Source: Akkermansia muciniphila (GTDB taxonomy: Bacteria > Verrucomicrobiota > Verrucomicrobiia > Verrucomicrobiales > Akkermansiaceae). From it: DNA of 64,000 bases. Location of the stretch: positions 124,001 to 188,000 of the forward strand of contig NZ_CP114598.1 in assembly GCF_030848305.1 (NCBI RefSeq), written 5' to 3'. Shown piece by piece: positions 63,207 to 64,000 of the stretch (positions within the stretch are counted from its first letter, which is position 1; each line of letters begins with the position of its first letter). Made by a program: the position numbers and the translations under genes. The notes beneath the pieces were generated by a model that saw only the letters and a list, made by a program, of their open reading frames with translations, was not told the origin of the DNA and ran no database searches.

Positions 63207-64000
63207 TTAGCCATTGGAACGGCTGTGGGCATCTTTTTCCACGGCCGTCCACAGGGAATCCAGGGAAGCCTGGACTTTCGCCAATGCTTCCTTCACAGGA
63301 GCGCCCGGTTTCCCGTGCCCGAAGAGGTAGTATTTAATCTTGGGTTCCGTTCCGGAGGGGCGCACCGCAAAACTGCGGCCGTCCGCCAAATCTACGAAAA
63401 TCATTTTTTCCGCCGGAATGGGATCGCCTTCCGCATCCACCATGTCTCCCTTGGAAAAGTCCCGGATGCCGCTGACGGCTACGCCGTCCACTTCCGTGGG
63501 AGGATTGGAGGAATAGGAAGCGGCGAGGGCGGCGATTCTGGCCGCGCCGTCCGCGCCTTCCATAACCAGCGATTTTCCCATTTCCAAATATACACCGAAC
63601 TGCTCAAAGAGTTCATGCAGCAGTTCCAGAAGGCTCTTGCCGATGCTTTCCGCATACGCGGCCAGTTCCGCAAAGATGATGGCGGCGGAATTGGCGTCCT
63701 TGTCCCGCACAAAGTCCTGGGCCAGGTAGCCGTAGCTTTCCTCCCCGCCGAAGACAAAGTAACGGCTGTATTCCAGACGCAGGGCGCGCGTCTGTTCTTC
63801 GCTCATCTTGCGGTAGCCCTCCCGTTTTTCCGCCGGAATGGCCTGCTCATATTTACCGAGTTTCTGGGCAATATACTTGAACCCCGTGAGGACGTTGACC
63901 ACTTCATAACCGAAGTGGTGGCCGATGGCGTCCTGAAGCCCCGTCGTCACAAAGGTTTTCACCATCACGGCGCGGGAACGGTTGGAGTCATTGATGATGC
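63207..64000 (-). CDS. Phosphoglucomutase/phosphomannomutase, C-terminal part (runs off window)
   Basis: The C-terminal 264 residues of an alpha-D-phosphohexomutase. It contains the sugar-binding FGGEESYGYL and the C-terminal phosphate-binding RPSGTEPKIKYYLF. The frame remains open to 64000; the catalytic serine and metal-binding loop lie beyond the window. It could be PGM (glucose-1-phosphate) or PMM; the GEESYG motif fits the glucose-1-phosphate group. Confidence 0.92.
   Translation of the reverse strand, partial: IINDSNRSRAVMVKTFVTTGLQDAIGHHFGYEVVNVLTGFKYIAQKLGKYEQAIPAEKREGYRKMSEEQTRALRLEYSRYFVFGGEESYGYLAQDFVRDKDANSAAIIFAELAAYAESIGKSLLELLHELFEQFGVYLEMGKSLVMEGADGAARIAALAASYSSNPPTEVDGVAVSGIRDFSKGDMVDAEGDPIPAEKMIFVDLADGRSFAVRPSGTEPKIKYYLFGHGKPGAPVKEALAKVQASLDSLWTAVEKDAHSRSNG

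Overview
The window is bacterial chromosome and most resembles Akkermansia muciniphila or a close relative (Verrucomicrobiota). The evidence is a Minf_1886-family protein, an SHD1-domain secreted protein, a divergent FtsZ, a secreted GH29 alpha-L-fucosidase with a Cys-type sulfatase (mucin-glycan enzymes), fairly high G+C, and start sites that mostly lack Shine-Dalgarno sequences. The assignment is inference from gene content. I see no CRISPR array, rRNA operon or complete insertion sequence. There is one tRNA gene.

Region 1 (1-6253). The minus strand carries a chain: DksA/TraR-like regulator, rpmG, rpsR, folE2, a CcsA/HemX-type membrane protein and the start of hemA. The plus strand carries a ROK sugar kinase, an RsmB-type rRNA methyltransferase, a YfcE-type phosphoesterase and a NUDIX hydrolase whose C-terminus is frameshifted. 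Region 2 (6254-14064). After a roughly 670 bp gap come a MacA/MacB-type efflux system with its outer-membrane factor, then a convergent serine hydrolase and trmO. Region 3 (14065-21360, minus strand). A purE-pyrR-pyrB-pyrC nucleotide cluster, a secreted hypothetical protein, an FAD oxidoreductase, agmatine deiminase and the Minf_1886 protein.

Region 4 (21361-33920). A lipoprotein with two retropepsin-like domains plus PDZ, an AI-2E-type permease, a sulfatase, a zinc-ribbon membrane protein, a FeoB-like permease without its GTPase domain, a large TolA-like membrane protein, an HTH/coiled-coil protein, topoisomerase IV subunit A and tRNA-Thr(TGT). Region 5 (34000-37959). Just after the tRNA lies a small module (GH108-like peptidoglycan protein and three small minus-strand genes) that could be a remnant phage lysis cassette, followed by parB and an M28 peptidase. 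Region 6 (37998-50859). Two overlapping BatA/VWA membrane proteins, an SHD1 protein with a degenerate gluzincin-like domain, a BASS transporter, tyrS, small membrane proteins and a coupled oppA-oppB-oppC set.

Region 7 (51144-64000). Fucosidase, thioredoxin-family protein, carboxynorspermidine synthase, SMR transporter, secreted metallophosphoesterase, DUF6056 membrane protein coupled to ftsZ, ftsA, an NlpC/P60 lipoprotein and the C-terminal part of a phosphoglucomutase. Agmatine deiminase and carboxynorspermidine synthase together suggest an arginine-to-spermidine route through carboxyspermidine. The strongest leads are the atypical FtsZ, the tandem-retropepsin lipoprotein, the G-domain-less FeoB and the post-tRNA lysis-like module.
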